64,000 nt of DNA from Protula sp. h YS-2021 (Eukaryota; Annelida; Polychaeta; Sabellida; Serpulidae). A program made the position numbers and the translations under genes. A model generated the notes under the pieces. The model was not told the origin of the DNA. It saw only the letters and a program-made list of their open reading frames with translations, and searched no databases. Shown here one piece after another: positions 42,201 to 45,868 of the stretch; within the stretch, counting starts at the first letter, position 1; each line of letters begins with the position of its first letter. The DNA is taken from NCBI GenBank assembly GCA_949752745.1, contig OX457031.1:7849328-7913327 (forward strand), written 5' to 3'.

Positions 42201-45200
42201 TCTGACCACTGCCACTTTGACCGGTGCCACTTTGATCGGTGCCACTTTGACCGGTGCCACTTTGACCGGCGCCACTTTGACCGGTGCCACTTTGACCGGT
42301 GCCACTTTGACCGGTGCCACTTTGACCGGCGCCTTTTTATCGTTTCAGGTTTGCAGCGCCATTGTTCACCGACGCTGTTTTGCACGCTCCGCGGTTGCGG
42401 TACTTACCCGATACAGGCCTGCGCGGCTTTGGTGAGTTTCGCGCTCAGTCTACTCAGCGACTTGGCGTACTGCGCTTCCAGCTCCCCACTGAAAACAAAA
42501 CGCAAATCTTAAATTCTGTATCCATTAATTTTTTTTAGAATTACGGCACAACTGGAGTTTCTCTTTCAAGAGCTCATGCGTGCATTAGAGCTTTCCTTAA
42601 GCCCATAAAGTCACTTTCGAGTCAGAAACGTTCACCTTCTATTATTTCACATTTTTACAGTAACTGACAATAAAACTTAAGACTAATTAACAAAAGCGTC
42701 TTTTCCCTCGGTGGTGAGTAGTAATTTACGTAAATATACCGGAAGCACTTTGCCAACGCAGCACAGAACACCGAGTCACAGAACACCGAGTCACAGAGCA
42801 CCGAGTCACAGAACACAGAGTCCGAGTATATATTCGCAAACCGACTTCGCGTGCCTGGACATTCCGCAGAAAATAAAAGCAGACGACATTTCTTAGCTGA
42901 ATGATTACCTTGTACTATCTAGCATGGTCCGGCACCATTTACCGTTCCTGAACCTCGCTGCCAGCCTGTTGTTTACATTCACACTTACCGTTCCTGCACC
43001 TCGCTGCCAGCCTGTTGTTTACATTCACACTTACCGTTCCTGCACCTCGCTGCCAGCCTGTTGGTTACATTCACACTTACCGATCTTGCACCTCGCTGCC
43101 TGCCCGTTGGTTACATTCACACTTACCGTTCTTGCACGATGCTGTGTGCGTGTTGTTTACATTCACACTTACCGTTCTTGCACGATGCTGTCGGTGTGTT
43201 GTTTACATTCACACTTACCGTTCTTACGATGCTGTGTGCGCGTTGTTTATATTCACACTTACTGTTCCCGCACGATGCTGTGTGCGTTGTTTACATTCAC
43301 ATTTACCGTTCTTACGATGCTGTGTGCGCCTTGTTTACATTCACACTTACCGTTCTTACGATGCTGTGTGCGCGTTGTTTACATTCACATTTACCGTTCT
43401 TACGATGCTGTGTGCGCCTTGTTTACATTCACACTTACCGTTCTTACGATGCTGTGTGCGCGTTATTTACATTCACACTTACCGTTCTTACGATGCTGTG
43501 TGCGCGTTGTTTACATTCACACTTACCGTTCTTACGATGCTGTGTGCGCGTTGTTTACATTCACACTTACCGTTCTTGCACGATGCTGTGTGCGTTGTTT
43601 ACATTCATACTTACCGTTCCTGCAGGATGCTGCCTATATCTCGTGTAAACTCATTGCCTTGTTTTATGTGCTTTCTCAGCTCCTCAAACCCATTCACTCC
43701 CTGGAACAAATATCCATACAAAATCATTGGCATCTCGTCTACTCCTATCTTCTAATGTCAGGATTTTCTTGACAACGCCGTCACACCTCTGCTCGCCGAC
43801 GCCGAGTACTCCACTAATCCGCGCTGCGCACGCTGGGCTATAGCAGCTTTCTATTCACTGTTCACCCTGATATACCGACGCGAGTGTGATAAGCAAGGGA
43901 GCGCCCGGTATCACTGATAACGTTTGTTCCGATGAAATTCCGCTCACCAAAAAAAAAAAAACAATTCTGTTGTGGCAACACACATTAAGTTATCTAGTAA
44001 ATCTACCAGGCCAGCGCTCTTGGTAATACCTAGGATCAACCAAGGTTAAACATGATGCGAGCCCCCTACCCTCCTTTTCCCTCCCCTCCGAACTCGACCT
44101 TATATACGCAGTTACACGGGTGGTCACTTCGTAACATGACCTATATTTTCACTGTCAAAGGTTACGGGACCAGTGGTATCTCCAAAACTAAGAGATAGAG
44201 CGATATGATGTCCTTTTTAGGCTCTAGCTCCTATACGAAACTTGAACTTTATCCCAGATGTTAACGGTCAGAGGTCACGTGACCCTAGATGTTCACGGTC
44301 AGAGGTCACGTGACCCTAGACGTTCACGGTCAGAGGTCTCAGGACCCTAAATGTTCACGGTCAGAGGTCTCGTGACCCTATATAATCACGGTCAGAGGTC
44401 TCGTGACCCTAGATGTTCAAGGTCAGAGGTCTCGTGACCCTAGATGTTCAAGGTCAGAGGTCTCGTGACCCTATATAATCACGGTCAGAGGTCTCGTGAC
44501 CCTAGATGTTCAAGGTCAGAGGTCTCGTGACCCTAGATGTTCAAGGTCAGAGGTCTCGTGACCCTATATAATCACGGTCAGAGGTCTCGTGACCCTAGAT
44601 GTTCAAGGTCAGAGGTCTCGTGACCCTAGATGTTCACGGTCAGAGGTCTCGTGACACAAGATATTCACGGTCAGAGGTCTCCTGACCCTAGATGTTCACG
44701 GTCAGAGGTCTCGTGACCAATATGTTGGAATGGTTAGAGACAAAAACGATTTTCAACTCGAACAAAGAGCGTATAAATGCATAGAACAGTCGCCTGCGAG
44801 CGCATAGCACGAGGGGTGAGGGTCACATTCATGTCTGACTGGGCTTTGGCAACACCCAGGGTCAGTATCAAAGCGTCCACACATGTATAAAAAATCGATG
44901 CAAAAAAAAAACAAATCTTCATTCTCACTTCTTCTTATAGATTTGATATAGATTTTAAAGATATTTCATTATTATCGTAAAATAGATTGAATTGCTTAGG
45001 ATAATGGAGGTAATAGATATCTCACCTCCCGACCCCTCTCTCCCCCATCCCCTGTAGGAAACTGCGACAGGAAACATAACCTTGACAACAGGCATACAGG
45101 AGTACCGGTACCAGTACTAGCTGCGCGCGTCATTTGTGACACCTGTCAATCTAATACTGATCTGCAAACGTCACGTGTGCAGCAATGACTTTCCAACAAC

Positions 45201-45868
45201 TATTATAAATTTAAAACCAGTTTTTAAGCTTTATTGTACATATTTTATTTGAAAACCGAGAAACATTATACCAATGCCAATGGTAAATCACAAACGATTC
45301 ACTGAAATAGGCCGAAATCACTTCTAGCTGGTTTGAAAATAGATATAAAAAGATTTTTGGATATACGTCTGACGGAAAAATTTTAGAAATCATATGGGAG
45401 TACCATCTTTTCCGCCAAAAATAATTAAAACTATTCAAAATAGCGATAAAATATCGTTTGTGAGAAAGAAGGGTCTGACTGTGTTCGTAGTTTTGGGTGT
45501 ATTTAAGAGTTCTATGCTACGACTGTGGCGTTGCCTGCATCTGTTGGTGGTTTGTTTATGTTTGAATGTTGCGGCACGCAGAGGCGAAATTCTTCCTGTT
45601 TCATTATTAACTACGAAACTTCAAGCAACAACTGGAACTGGAACATCCGTCCCATTCCGCCTCTCCCCAACCCCTCCGCCCCTCTCCACTCCCTCCCTTT
45701 CCGCCCCTATCCACACCCTCCGCCCCTCCCCACCCCCTTCGCCTCCGCCCCTCCCCACCCCTTCCGCCCCTCTCCATCCCATCCCCCATCGCCCGGGAAA
45801 CTAACCTCGTCTTCATCTGCGGCTGCAGCGAACAGATCACCCAAAGACCTCCACTTTGATTTTGCCAT
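7061..45868 (-). CDS. NOSTRIN: NOSTRIN-like F-BAR/SH3 adaptor, 14 exons, 3' end outside window
   Basis: Joined CDS (minus strand): 45868-45806, 43700-43615, 42488-42408, 36547-36403, 32276-32214, 31808-31698, 31178-31062, 30208-30101, 29674-29555, 29222-29114, 28879-28791, 24563-24435, 21242-21131, 7165-7061. That is 1438 coding bases, 479 codons plus one base, with no stop; all junctions are AG/GT and phases agree. F-BAR covers about residues 22-270, a charged coiled-coil/HR1-like region about 299-400, and the SH3 begins near residue 462. Family members are cytoplasmic membrane-binding dimers; in vertebrates NOSTRIN binds NO synthase, dynamin and N-WASP in endocytic trafficking. The match rests on recognised stretches such as GFEELRK, LEAQYAKSLSRLSAKL and YLEAAHYKLSCAMAELE followed by RPKPSHH. 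Human NOSTRIN is about 506 residues, so roughly 35-40 residues should remain. The role in this animal is inferred. Confidence 0.92.
7166..8335. other. Intron 13 sequence without recognised feature
   Basis: Non-tandem AT-rich sequence between exon 14 and the 35-bp minisatellite. I see no exon with fitting phase and no clear transposon end. A faint copy of CAGTGAGATGATCTCTGTTA (7200-7220) resembles the repeat at 201-275. Confidence 0.5.
8366..8848. repeat. 35-bp minisatellite (~14 copies)
   Basis: Unit GGATGCAGGCACTCGTGTAA + CAGGCTCGCATTTGT. Variants differ mainly at GCATTT/GCAATT/ACATTT, so the copies form a small set of alternating types. 35 is not a multiple of three, yet all minus frames stay open because the unit lacks stops; this is not coding evidence. 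Confidence 0.93.
8880..9400. repeat. Dispersed repeat with GACGTC/ATGACG motifs
   Basis: Contains TTTGAAGCTAATCTGACATT + CCGTTCAGAAGTTATGACG and several TGACGTCATRCG sites, resembling the repeated module in 16500-17790. Copies are too diverged for exact boundaries. Confidence 0.5.
9600..9880. repeat. GC-rich ~50-bp tandem repeat (~5 copies)
   Basis: The core GGGTCCTGGGCACGA recurs near 9648, 9700, 9750, 9800 and 9850, separated by G-rich GGGGAGGGGGTGCC. Long open frames on both strands here are due to the repeat and GC content. Confidence 0.85.
10340..10765. repeat. ~30-bp tandem repeat resembling a pogo/Tigger end
   Basis: Unit ATTATCGGACGTCTACTGTA + CTGAACGAGA. The reverse strand reads TACAGTAGACGTCCGATAAC + TCG, the style of pogo/Tigger terminal inverted repeats (CAGTA...GATAACTCG). 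About 14 units with internal ATGAGTT variants. 9880-10340 and 10765-11100 hold no recognised gene; AAAACATGGCGACAGGCCGT is duplicated at 10977 and 11041. Confidence 0.8.
11105..11335. repeat. 24-bp minisatellite (~10 copies)
   Basis: Unit GCTACAAGCGTCGTTAAGAG + GCTC with a few shortened copies. 11335-11600 has no recognised feature. Confidence 0.88.
11595..12210. repeat. Dispersed repeat: AGAGCGGCCAGTGCACACA unit and GGTCACTAAAACAG units
   Basis: A ~115-bp segment (CTAGAGCGGC...CAATCGATAC...) occurs twice at 11595-11690 and 11715-11815 and again at 33645-33735. It is followed by ~55-bp tandem units with GGTCACTAAAACAGATTTTA + CTGTACGTC...ATCCGGGTCTGGAAGG. The same tandem occurs at 17875-18150 and 35205-35420. 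The GGTCACTA...TTTTACTGTA form resembles mariner/pogo termini. Confidence 0.65.
12390..12510 (+). repeat. A-rich element end with CAGTGTTGCCAC
   Basis: CAGTGTTGCCACGGAGTCGT leads into AAAAAAGGATAAAAAAA repeats. The same end in opposite orientation closes the A-rich block at 15660-15925 (GGATGATGTGGCAACACTG). The long Lys-rich reading frames here come from A tracts. Confidence 0.55.
12557..12713. mobile_element. hAT-like MITE
   Basis: Ends AAGGTTCGCGCTGG and, inverted, CAGGGTTCGCGTTGG form terminal inverted repeats. Flanks TAATTTAC and TAATTTAT match at 7 of 8 bases, as for an 8-bp hAT target duplication. The interior (~155 bp) is non-coding, with internal GTGAGTC repeats. Confidence 0.65.
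12780..13240. repeat. GGCG-palindrome dispersed repeat with hairpin end
   Basis: Three ~125-bp units with CCATTTAGCCAATTTTTGGC + GGATCGCCAAAAAA, then GACGACGGATACCCC and the hairpin GACCAGCCCGAC..GTAGGCTGGTC followed by TAAAAAA (13197-13230). Confidence 0.7.
13490..14285. repeat. 51-bp minisatellite (~15 copies)
   Basis: Unit CAGTGCGCATGTTTATTTAA + CTTGCGTTGATGCGCGGTTC + TTATTTCGGAC. Copies are fairly diverged, suggesting an old array. 13240-13490 has no recognised feature. Confidence 0.9.
14290..15225. repeat. ~145-bp tandem units ending in AGCTTACGTAAGCT hairpin
   Basis: About six units with GATCGACTAGAAAAGCACAA + GCCGTATGCATGACCC and CACACCAAAAATAAATGACA. The block ends with ACGGACGCC..., a perfect palindrome CCCAGCTTACGTAAGCTGGG and TAAAAA (15193-15218). 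Confidence 0.8.
15300..15463. repeat. Dispersed repeat ending in GGCCCCAACC hairpin
   Basis: AGTAAGTATTTGTGAAACAC to GACGGACGGACAGACAGACG, then GGCCCCAATCCGAAGGGTTG + GGGCC and TAAAAA. A second copy starts at 63898 and runs off the window end. 15463-15660 has no feature. Confidence 0.75.
15660..15930 (-). repeat. A-rich element, inverted end CAGTGTTGCCAC
   Basis: Runs of AAAAAAGGATAAAAAAAG and AAAAAGTAT end in GGATGATGTGGCAACACTG, the inverse of the end at 12400. 15930-16500 shows only non-tandem sequence and a G run (16480). Confidence 0.5.
16500..17790. repeat. ~310-bp tandem module, ends with CA run and CTCCCC hairpin
   Basis: About four units carrying AGTTTGAAGTCGATAGGACT + TTCCGTTATCGAGATATTTTGC, TTTTACGTGATGACGTCATA + CGCCGC and CCAAGCAACAATCCCACCAA. 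The block ends with a (CA)n run (17685-17740) and the hairpin TGTCTCCCCTTGGTCGGGGA + GACA (17757-17780). Parts recur at 18555-18610, 19945-20510, 35590-36005 and 46470-46560. Confidence 0.85.
17875..18150. repeat. GGTCACTAAAACAG tandem units (copy 2)
   Basis: Same ~55-bp unit family as 11930-12210, here five units. Followed to 18560 by sequence also related to 12210-12400 and 15930-16260 (TTCGTACATTCC, GTGACTCCTGACTGAGTG), i.e. a longer duplicated dispersed element. Confidence 0.7.
18605..19945. repeat. 44/48-bp minisatellite (~29 copies)
   Basis: Unit CATGAAGTCTGACTGATCTG + ACTGTCCGCTGTCGTCATAC followed by TAGT (44 bp) or TTTTCAGT/TTTACAGT (48 bp). It lies inside a copy of the 310-bp module: flanks are CACCAAGTTTAAAGTC on the left and CATCAAAAGTTGAAAAAGCC on the right. 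Confidence 0.93.
20520..21130. other. Intron 13 distal part, no gene recognised
   Basis: A T-run (20625-20648), then GC-rich CGCGGGCTTGCGGCGGGCGG-like sequence with three loose TTGCGG(C/T)G(G/C)GCGGG copies (20805-20910). No exon with fitting phase was seen. Confidence 0.5.
21131..21242 (-). CDS. NOSTRIN: NOSTRIN-like exon 13, linker before SH3
   Basis: Codes residues 408-444 and the first base of Asp445: GHMISVLKVPATMVETYGG, AVANSRLPGDGGQPDSPF. HxxSxLKVPxxMxExY parallels the short conserved segment between the HR1-like region and the SH3 of NOSTRIN; the rest is Gly/Pro-rich linker. Acceptor GGTTTTTAG/GGTCAC; donor TTTCG/GTAAGT, phase 1. Confidence 0.9.
21243..21345 (-). repeat. ~25-bp array at exon 13 acceptor
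   Basis: Four units GTGAAAACCGCAAACCGCGT + AATCA (plus-strand form) start exactly at the acceptor. The real acceptor GCGGTTTTTAG is itself a unit; one other unit keeps an AG (GCGGTTTTCAG, near 21320), the other two read GGTTTTCACTG or GGTTTCCACTG without AG. Confidence 0.75.
21530..22640. repeat. GGCG-palindrome dispersed repeat, ~8 tandem units
   Basis: Units of about 130-150 bp with the near-palindrome TTTTTGGCGGATCGCCAAAA, then GAGAGACCTACCTAG, CAAAATTTGAAAGGAATCCG, TGTGGAAGAAGAAGCATTTT + GAAAATTGGC and TTTAAATGCCCCC. Related stretches: 6000-6500, 12780-13230, 22690-23290, 24110-24300, 26900-28090, 33750-35200, 39195-39390. 21345-21530 has no feature. Confidence 0.85.
22690..23285. repeat. 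Diverged GGCG-type dispersed repeat
   Basis: Related to the 27000-28000 and 33750-34620 segments: TTTCCGCCAATTTTTGGC..., AATAGCCAGGTAGGTACTAA, GTTAAGATTTTA motifs. Contains a short 18-bp repeat TATCCGTGAGACTATTTCC at 23175-23235. Non-coding. Confidence 0.6.
23300..23685. repeat. 25-bp minisatellite (~15 copies)
   Basis: Unit ACATTGTGATCAGCCCAGGA + CGGGG, with GTTCAGTCC variants interspersed. It lies in intron 12. Confidence 0.93.
23709..24098. mobile_element. hAT-type MITE with perfect 8-bp duplication
   Basis: Flanked by identical GTTTGTGG at 23701-23708 and 24099-24106. Ends TGGTGATGTGA and, inverted, TAGTGATGTGAC. Subterminal (C)GGTTCGGTTTCGGTTTTT repeats on both sides in inverse orientation (GAACCGCGGTTTTT, GGTTAACCG). 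The AT-rich interior lacks a transposase frame. Confidence 0.88.
24435..24563 (-). CDS. NOSTRIN: NOSTRIN-like exon 12, HR1-like end and linker
   Basis: Codes residues 365-407: VNATINYLEAAHYKLSCAM, AELEGRPKPSHHLANF, IERTKDKQ. The block L.EA..YKLS..LAELE.RP.PSH is the most diagnostic NOSTRIN segment seen here. Acceptor GTTTAG/GTGAAT; donor AAGCAG/GTGCGT; phases 0-0. The acceptor is followed upstream by two extra acceptor-region copies. Confidence 0.97.
24564..24660 (-). repeat. Acceptor triplication at exon 12
   Basis: The exon 12 acceptor region GTGTTTAG/GTGAATGCGA recurs 36 bp upstream with an intact AG (24601-24600) and a further 32 bp upstream with AG changed to CG (24633-24632). Use of the intact copy would add 12 codons ending in TAG, an in-frame stop formed by the real acceptor itself. 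Confidence 0.85.
24815..25885. repeat. 33-bp minisatellite (~32 copies)
   Basis: Unit AAGATGGCGGACGAGGACAG + CGGTCATGCTGTA. As 33 is a multiple of three and the unit has no stop, long frames exist on both strands (MADEDSGHAVK and SMTAVLVRHLY repeats). It lies in intron 11; no splice site or start context supports coding. 24660-24815 and 25885-26330 have no recognised feature. Confidence 0.93.
26325..26580. repeat. 17-bp minisatellite (~14 copies)
   Basis: Unit CCGGCCGATCGCATAAA alternating with CCGGCCAATCGCATCAA. GGCCGATCG is self-complementary in part, giving hairpin potential. 26580-26900 has no clear feature. Confidence 0.92.
26900..28090. repeat. GGCG-type dispersed repeat with terminal hairpin
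   Basis: Several units with CGCCAAAAAATGTAATAGCC + AAGTGGACA, CCATCAAAATTTTAGAACGT + TTCC and TTTCGCCAATATTTCCGCC. Ends at 28050-28088 with the hairpin TAGCCCTGCTTCTGTAAGAA + ACTGGGGCTA then AAAA. A segment AAAGTCCAGCTGGACCGATG (27668) recurs at 34708. 28090-28430 has no recognised feature. Confidence 0.7.
28430..28790 (-). repeat. 64-67-bp array at exon 11 donor
   Basis: Six extra copies of exon-11 tail (CGCAACAAGCTGGCGCAT) plus donor follow the real donor (28790). The nearest copy keeps GTAAGT (28726); the next two read TTAAGT (28659, 28592); the distal three are further decayed (near 28522, 28480, 28433). Units are joined by poly-C/CCACACCC tracts of varying length. Confidence 0.88.
28791..28879 (-). 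CDS. NOSTRIN: NOSTRIN-like exon 11, coiled-coil/HR1-like region
   Basis: Completes Gly335 and codes residues 336-364: VEKMVDVYTNKPNYADAETL then EDTRNKLAH. Aligns with the family block G(L/V)E.M...Y...P.F.D..S. Acceptor TTTGTTTCAG/GTGTAG; donor GCGCAT/GTAAGT, phase 0. Its tail ACACGCGCAACAAGCTGGCG is repeated in the intron-11 array at 28430-28790. Confidence 0.95.
29040..29113 (-). repeat. 29-bp donor duplication at exon 10
   Basis: Minus strand: AAGTCCAAGGAGG/GTAAGC (real, 29113), TAGTCCAAAGAGG/GTAGAC (29084), TAGTCTATGCAAT/GTAGGC (29055). Exactly 29-bp steps. Just beyond lies CTTACTTCTGGAGCCAC twice (29003, 29022). Confidence 0.7.
29114..29222 (-). CDS. NOSTRIN: NOSTRIN-like exon 10, coiled-coil/HR1-like region
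   Basis: Codes residues 299-334 and the first base of Gly335: AEDFQNQMEKERRRQLL, QNYLIRYQQDKERESKSKE. Highly charged predicted coiled coil, matching the region after the F-BAR that carries an HR1/REM-like repeat in NOSTRIN. Acceptor CACGTGTAG/GCGGAG; donor GGAGG/GTAAGC; phase 1. Two decayed copies of the exon tail and donor follow at 29-bp steps. Confidence 0.94.
29555..29674 (-). CDS. NOSTRIN: NOSTRIN-like exon 9, end of F-BAR and linker
   Basis: Codes residues 259-298: SCDKIGETVLSVDTTSDL, HKVVERKGTGPNQPEQVL, PDFY. This corresponds to the part where family members have a DIxxDI..V... segment followed by an unstructured linker ending in an acidic/aromatic DxF. Acceptor ACTTCAG/AGCTGT; donor TTCTAT/GTGAGT; phases 0-0. 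Confidence 0.92.
29945..30090. repeat. CATCCTAC(T)n short tandem repeat
   Basis: About seven units AGCATCCTACTTTTTTC, ending 11 bases from the exon 8 donor. 29223-29554 and 29675-29945 are short introns/intron parts with no other feature except ACGTGTATC repeats at 29715-29770. Confidence 0.85.
30101..30208 (-). CDS. NOSTRIN: NOSTRIN-like exon 8, F-BAR C-terminal helix
   Basis: Codes residues 223-258: ANSQLQDLEEERISQMQDFM then NKYNSHLSVIGPKLMK. The LEEERI..M.DF.NKYN..LS block is a strong F-BAR signature (closest to NOSTRIN-type LEKERIQLL..NLNQYS). Acceptor CTTTCAG/GCTAAT; donor ATGAAG/GTAAAC; phases 0-0. A short CATCCTAC(T)n repeat begins 13 bases past the donor but does not include exon sequence. 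Confidence 0.96.
30285..30950. repeat. ACGTGTATCAGACAGC tandem repeat
   Basis: About 35 irregular units of 16-20 bp (CACGTGTATCAGACAG, CACGTGTATCTGACAA). Fills intron 7. The same motif at 29715-29770 in intron 8 shows spread between neighbouring introns. Confidence 0.9.
31062..31178 (-). CDS. NOSTRIN: NOSTRIN-like exon 7, F-BAR
   Basis: Codes residues 184-222: LDKNARKSEDNLRKIDKDY, QDTCQKAEVARQEWE, TAVFK. Alternating charged and hydrophobic residues and the conserved Y..C..AE..R..WE pattern fit the third long F-BAR helix. Acceptor TGTGACAG/CTCGAT; donor TTCAAG/GTAGGC; phases 0-0. Confidence 0.95.
31390..31697 (-). repeat. 46-47-bp array at exon 6 donor
   Basis: Minus-strand unit GAAAGACGTCACAAAG/GTAATG + AATGCGCGGAGTGACGTAAA + CAAAA. 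Donor G positions: 31697 (real), 31650, 31604, 31558, 31511 (all GTAATG) and 31450 (GTAGTG). A further decayed unit lies near 31400. Because the pitch is 46-47 bp, use of the next donor shifts the frame. Confidence 0.92.
31698..31808 (-). CDS. NOSTRIN: NOSTRIN-like exon 6, F-BAR
   Basis: Codes residues 147-183, including CKKNAFQVTKEREKLCEQ and GKPLAEKDVTK. Acceptor TCGTGTAG/TGTAAA; donor CACAAAG/GTAATG, both phase 0. The last 16 exon bases and the donor are copied five more times just downstream, at 46-47 bp steps, into intron 6. Confidence 0.94.
31830..32095. repeat. Two short arrays in intron 5
   Basis: 31836-31915: three ~36-bp units GGGGACTGAGCGAGGACACT + ATCTGGTTAG. 31918-32090: about ten irregular units of GCATGTGACTACT. 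Confidence 0.8.
32214..32276 (-). CDS. NOSTRIN: NOSTRIN-like exon 5, F-BAR
   Basis: Codes residues 126-146: IEVSVDKAYKNYLDRRQDE then VR. Short symmetric 0-0 exon; acceptor ATTTGTAG/ATTGAA, donor GTCAGG/GTAATT. It fits between KTRKP of exon 4 and CKKNAFQ of exon 6, as in family members, where a basic helix (KAxxxY) precedes the KKK segment. Confidence 0.92.
32428..33165. repeat. 30-31-bp minisatellite (~24 copies)
   Basis: Unit CACTCGGATGACTGCCCCCC + TGGGGAGTTCC. C-run length varies, breaking the frame every few units. It lies in intron 4. Confidence 0.93.
33640..35420. repeat. Cluster of dispersed repeats in intron 4
   Basis: Copy of the AGAGAGGCCAGTGCACACAT segment (33645-33735), GGCG-type units (33750-34130 and 34500-35205), a GGCGCGCCATGGCGCGCC palindrome (34470-34488), a CATACCAAGTTTCATAAAAATCC...GACCGACCGACAGAC end with hairpin ATTCCCTGTGGGGAATAAAT (34790-34915), and GGTCACTAGAGAGGTTTTAC units (35205-35420). 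33165-33640 has no feature. Confidence 0.65.
35590..36010. repeat. Copy of the 310-bp module with CTCCCC hairpin
   Basis: TCCCACCAAGTTCGAACTTT + CTCCGATATTCAGCG, ACGTAATGACGTCATG, a (CA)n run (35938-35965) and TGTCTCCCCTTGGTCGAGGA (35981-36000) match 17100-17780. 36010-36402 has no further feature. Confidence 0.8.
36403..36547 (-). CDS. NOSTRIN: NOSTRIN-like exon 4, F-BAR
   Basis: Codes from split Gly77 to residue 125. Visible motifs are TLADGWGLVAVEME, ELHRQLSQHLHEDI and KPVKSLSDTQAKTRKP. It matches the F-BAR helix with Trp followed by a heptad-rich segment that binds membrane. Acceptor GGTGACAG/AACG; donor AAACCC/GTGAGT, phase 0. It stands alone between two large repeat-filled introns: intron 3 (5.9 kb) and intron 4 (4.1 kb). 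Confidence 0.94.
36735..37265. repeat. 28-bp minisatellite (~19 copies)
   Basis: Unit GCCCGCCACATGTGACCTCA + TGCTAAAG with GGTTAAG and GGTTACAGT variants. It lies in intron 3. 37265-38250 holds non-tandem AT-rich sequence without a recognised exon. Confidence 0.93.
38470..38840. repeat. 21-bp minisatellite (~17 copies)
   Basis: Unit CACTGGGTCCCTACCACGGAT with ACACGGGT and CAGGGGT variants. 21 is a multiple of three, so all frames stay open over ~100-190 residues; not coding. Confidence 0.92.
39122..39196. repeat. (TA)n microsatellite
   Basis: About 37 TA units after a short (CA)n run; followed by a GGCG-type dispersed repeat (39197-39390). Confidence 0.97.
39540..40110. repeat. 27-29-bp minisatellite (~20 copies)
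   Basis: Unit CATGTGACTCTATCACGAAA + ACATCAC with CTCTCACG and AACATG variants. 40110-42050 is mostly unique intron-3 sequence; GGCTGGTTTACATGACAGG (40422) and the inverted CTTTACACGATGCG (41121) may mark an old foldback element. Confidence 0.9.
42050..42340. repeat. 15-bp minisatellite (~19 copies)
   Basis: Unit ACTTTGACCGGTGCC. It lies 70 bp downstream of the exon 3 donor in intron 3 but does not include exon sequence. CCGGTGCC/GGCACCGG gives inverted-repeat potential. Confidence 0.93.
42408..42488 (-). CDS. NOSTRIN: NOSTRIN-like exon 3, F-BAR
   Basis: Codes residues 51-76 and the first two bases of Gly77: RGELEAQYAKSLSRL then SAKLTKAAQACI. This is the conserved F-BAR stretch ExxYAKxLxxLxxKL. 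Acceptor GTTTTCAG/TGGGG completes the Arg codon; donor ATCGG/GTAAGT, phase 2. Confidence 0.95.
42935..43614 (-). repeat. 44/46-bp array of splice donors at exon 2
   Basis: Minus-strand unit: exon-like GCATCGTGCAAGAACG / GTAAGTGTGAATGTAAACAA + CGCGCACACA. Donor G positions: 43614 (real), 43570, 43526, 43482, 43438, 43394, 43350, 43306, 43262, 43218, 43172, 43126, 43080, 43034, 42988, 42942. The nine proximal steps are 44 bp, the six distal steps 46 bp. Nearly all keep GTAAGT or GTAAAT. 42540-42935 has no feature. Confidence 0.95.
43615..43700 (-). CDS. NOSTRIN: NOSTRIN-like exon 2, start of F-BAR
   Basis: Codes residues 22-50, with NGFEELRKHIKQGNEF and IGSILQER, the typical opening helix of the NOSTRIN F-BAR. 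Acceptor TTTGTTCCAG/GGAGTG; donor GAACG/GTAAGT, phase 2, so the last Arg codon is split. The donor is the first of sixteen near-identical donor sites in a tandem array that runs into intron 2. Confidence 0.93.
44255..44720. repeat. 31-bp minisatellite (~15 copies)
   Basis: Unit GGTCAGAGGTCTCGTGACCC + TAGATGTTCAC. Variant TATATAATCAC appears in every third unit between 44380 and 44580, indicating a three-unit higher-order period. Intron 1. 43745-44255 and 44720-45650 show no exon. Confidence 0.92.
45650..45795. repeat. Pyrimidine-rich CCCCTCCGCCCCTC tract next to exon 1
   Basis: Loose repeats of CACCCTTCCGCCCCTCCC immediately downstream of the exon 1 donor; on the coding strand it is a G-rich tract (GGGGCGGAAGGGGTGGGGAG). 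Confidence 0.8.
45806..45868 (-). CDS. NOSTRIN: NOSTRIN-like exon 1 (start codon)
   Basis: Codes residues 1-21, MAKSKWRSLGDLFAAAADEDE is the full exon product in two halves (MAKSKWRSLGD, LFAAAADEDE). Ends in phase 0 at the donor GAG/GTTAGT. The ATG at 45868 has A at -3 and G at +4, a good initiation context. An in-frame ATG lies 13 codons upstream (45907), but a TATA-like box sits between it and the likely transcript start, so the inner ATG is preferred. The acidic end leads into the F-BAR of exon 2 without gap. No homology evidence supports these 21 residues by themselves; the call rests on phase, Kozak context and position. Confidence 0.65.

Noticed and set aside
42054..42512. TGATL/TGAxL repeats resembling pentapeptide-repeat proteins
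   Set aside because: The 15-bp unit ACTTTGACCGGTGCC gives a five-residue periodicity by itself; the frame runs antisense into exon 3.
42924..43772. 282-residue plus-strand frame
   Set aside because: It is the antisense of the exon 2 donor array plus exon 2.
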